Assembly (NCBI GenBank): GCA_903827085.1
Contig: CAIKHC010000079.1
Span: forward strand, 1 to 8,530
DNA: 8,530 bases
From: an uncultured Candidatus Nemicrothrix sp.
GTDB lineage: Bacteria; Actinomycetota; Acidimicrobiia; Acidimicrobiales; Acidimicrobilacustridaceae
Reading direction: 5' to 3'
The notes under the pieces were generated by a model. The model saw only the letters and a list, made by a program, of their open reading frames with translations, was not told the origin of the DNA and did no database searches. Shown here one piece after another: positions 6,943 to 8,530 of the stretch (its first letter is position 1; each line of letters opens with the position of its first letter). The translations under genes were made by a program, and so were the position numbers.

Positions 6943-6973
6943 CTCGCCCGCTAACGCAATTCGGCCCCCGATG

Positions 6974-8530
6974 TCAGGCCGTGACTGCCTCTGAGCCGAG
7001 CAACTCTCTGAGTTCGGCAAGAAGGCCGGCCGTGGCGAGGACCGCGAAATTGTCAGGAAGAAGCAAGACCTGGCGCTCTCCGATGTGGAGAAACACCTGG
7101 GATTCGCCGGGATGCTCCGACAGCAAGGCCTTGAGGGCACTGAGGAGTTCATCGGAAAGCGCCGCTGGGCGGAGATTGATGCGGACTGGCGGATTTCCGT
7201 CGACGACGGGCTCGAAGCGTTCAAGTTCCATCGCCATGAGCTTGGGCTGGTCGTCGCGGGTGTCGACTCGGCCCCGGACGATAACCACGGCATCGTCGTC
7301 AAGGAGATGGCCGTAGTTCTGCATCGTCTTCGGGAACACCATGACCTCGACGGTGGACTGAAGATCTTCGAGAGTGAAGACCGCCATGAGGTCGCCCTTG
7401 CGAGTCCACTTCTTTTGCAGCGAGGTCACCAGGCCACCGGTCGTGCGCATGGTGCCGTCCTCGACGCCTTCGAGTTCAGCGATGGTCGACTCGGTGCGAC
7501 GACGAAGTGACGCTTCGGCCCCCATGAGCGGATGATCGGAGACATAGAGCCCGAGCATCTCTTTTTCAAAAGCCAGTCGTTGCCGCTTATCGAAATCCTC
7601 TTCTGGAATGACGATTCTGGTTCCGGCAACCAACGCGCCGTCGTCGTCATCGGCCATCGAGAAAAGATCGAACTGACCTTCAGCCTCTTTGCGTCGGCGC
7701 GCAACGGTGTCGTCGATGATGCGATCGAAATATCCGAGCAAACCCTTTCGGGAATAGCCCATGGAATCGAAACCACCAGCCTTGATGAGCGACTCAAGGG
7801 TTCGCTTGTTGAGAACGCTGACATCGACGCGATCGCAGAAATCAAAGAAGTCCTCGAAGGGACCGTTTTCGTCGCGCTCAGCCAGCATGAGACCGACGAG
7901 GCCCTCGCCGACGTTTCGAACCGCGGACATGCCGAACGCGATTGCGCGAGTGCCATCGGGCTTGTCGAACGCAATGAAGTCGCTTACCGAAATGTTGACG
8001 TCAGGAACGAGGACCTCGATGCCCATTTGTCGACATTCGTTGAGGTAGACGGCGGCTTTGTCGAGATTGTTTTTGACGCTGGTGAGAAGTGCAGCGAAGT
8101 ATTCGACCGGATAATGCGCCTTGAGATAGGCGGTTTGATACGCGATGAGCCCGTATCCGTAACTGTGGCTCTTATTGAACGCGTAATCGGCGAACGGTTC
8201 GATGACGTCGAACAAGGCCGAACCGATTTCGCGGCCGTACCCAGAGGTGTCGCAGCCGTCAACGAACTTTTCGCGTTCTTTCTGAATGAGTTCGCGAACC
8301 TTCTTGCCACACGCTTTGCGAAGATTGTCGGCATCGGCCAGTGAGTACCCGGCGAACTTTTGCGCGACTCGCATTACGGACTCTTGATAGATCATGAGTC
8401 CGTAGGTATCGCCGAGAAGTTCGGCGAGATCGTCGTGCAAGTAATCGATGGGCTTACGACCGTTCTTGCGATCGGCGTAATCGTTGTGCATGTTGGCTGC
8501 CATCGGACCCGGTCGATAAAGCGCCACAAG
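6974..8530 (-). CDS. dnaE: DNA polymerase III alpha subunit DnaE, C-terminal half (5' part outside)
   Basis: DnaE is the catalytic subunit of the replicative DNA polymerase. The window holds 518 codons and the true C-terminus; the PHP domain and most of the palm lie beyond the right edge. The fragment opens with LVALYRPGPM, a signature of family C polymerases, so the GTG at 8527 is an internal Val, not a start. Next come TYGLMIYQESVM and AFNKSHSYGYGLIAYQTAYLKAHYP of the fingers region, then a helix-hairpin-helix region (VLNKRTLESLIKAGGFD). An internal beta-clamp-binding motif QFDLF is at 7675-7661. An OB-fold follows (GGLVTSLQKKWTRKGDLMAV to about ERFEP), then a C-terminal domain ending LRELLGSEAVTA. 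The clamp motif and full C-terminal part match replicative DnaE1 and argue against the mutasome polymerase DnaE2/ImuC. A good intrinsic terminator follows the stop. The last gap of this strand (6893-6973) holds that terminator and the next gene's ribosome binding site only. Confidence 0.96.
   Translation of the reverse strand, partial: LVALYRPGPMAANMHNDYADRKNGRKPIDYLHDDLAELLGDTYGLMIYQESVMRVAQKFAGYSLADADNLRKACGKKVRELIQKEREKFVDGCDTSGYGREIGSALFDVIEPFADYAFNKSHSYGYGLIAYQTAYLKAHYPVEYFAALLTSVKNNLDKAAVYLNECRQMGIEVLVPDVNISVSDFIAFDKPDGTRAIAFGMSAVRNVGEGLVGLMLAERDENGPFEDFFDFCDRVDVSVLNKRTLESLIKAGGFDSMGYSRKGLLGYFDRIIDDTVARRRKEAEGQFDLFSMADDDDGALVAGTRIVIPEEDFDKRQRLAFEKEMLGLYVSDHPLMGAEASLRRRTESTIAELEGVEDGTMRTTGGLVTSLQKKWTRKGDLMAVFTLEDLQSTVEVMVFPKTMQNYGHLLDDDAVVIVRGRVDTRDDQPKLMAMELERFEPVVDGNPPVRINLRPAALSDELLSALKALLSEHPGESQVFLHIGERQVLLLPDNFAVLATAGLLAELRELLGSEAVTA

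Noticed and set aside
7532..8344. 270-residue open frame antisense to dnaE
   Set aside because: It is a mirror of the dnaE codon pattern, rich in Val, Glu, Asp and Ile. Long antisense frames of this kind are frequent shadows in GC-rich genes; no ribosome binding site or domain was seen.
1..8530. CRISPR arrays, tRNA genes, insertion sequences, prophage or defence genes
   Set aside because: No regular direct repeats, cloverleaf, transposase-like protein or terminal inverted repeats were seen; nearly all bases belong to the housekeeping-type genes listed.

Overview
The window is ordinary, densely packed bacterial chromosome. Its fairly high GC content (not counted), the small MenE, menaquinone genes, a replicative DnaE and start sites that look leaderless (a TANNNT hexamer 7 nt before the start codon) suggest an actinobacterium. 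Acidimicrobiia-like is my guess; the sequence alone does not prove it. I see no mobile element, tRNA, rRNA, CRISPR array or phage gene.

Left part (1-2742): menA, cut by the left edge, is read leftward. A divergent pair, menE and an enoyl-CoA hydratase, is read rightward. MenE makes the CoA ester of o-succinylbenzoate and MenA prenylates the naphthoate made later in the pathway, so this is a piece of the menaquinone pathway. The hydratase keeps both catalytic glutamates of classical crotonases and is not MenB. The 61-bp menA/menE spacer holds a palindrome overlapping a likely menE -10 element.

Middle part (2754-5607): an aldo/keto reductase (leftward) and a long YyaL/DUF255 thioredoxin-domain protein (rightward) start back to back with 19 bp between their start codons. 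The reductase converges on the hydratase with an 11-bp gap. The YyaL-like gene converges on a nitroreductase with no gap at all: the two stop codons abut.

Right part (5608-8530), all leftward: dnaE (DNA polymerase III alpha, 3' half, cut by the right edge), an intrinsic terminator, then an unrecognised 222-residue protein and an FMN nitroreductase in a likely two-gene operon. The terminator ends only 16 nt before the start codon of the 222-residue gene. That is an unusual layout and raises the question of how that operon is transcribed.

Nothing here amounts to a clearly new system. The most useful leads are the two tightly overlapping divergent start regions, the terminator placed at the edge of the next gene, and the uncharacterised gene paired with a nitroreductase.
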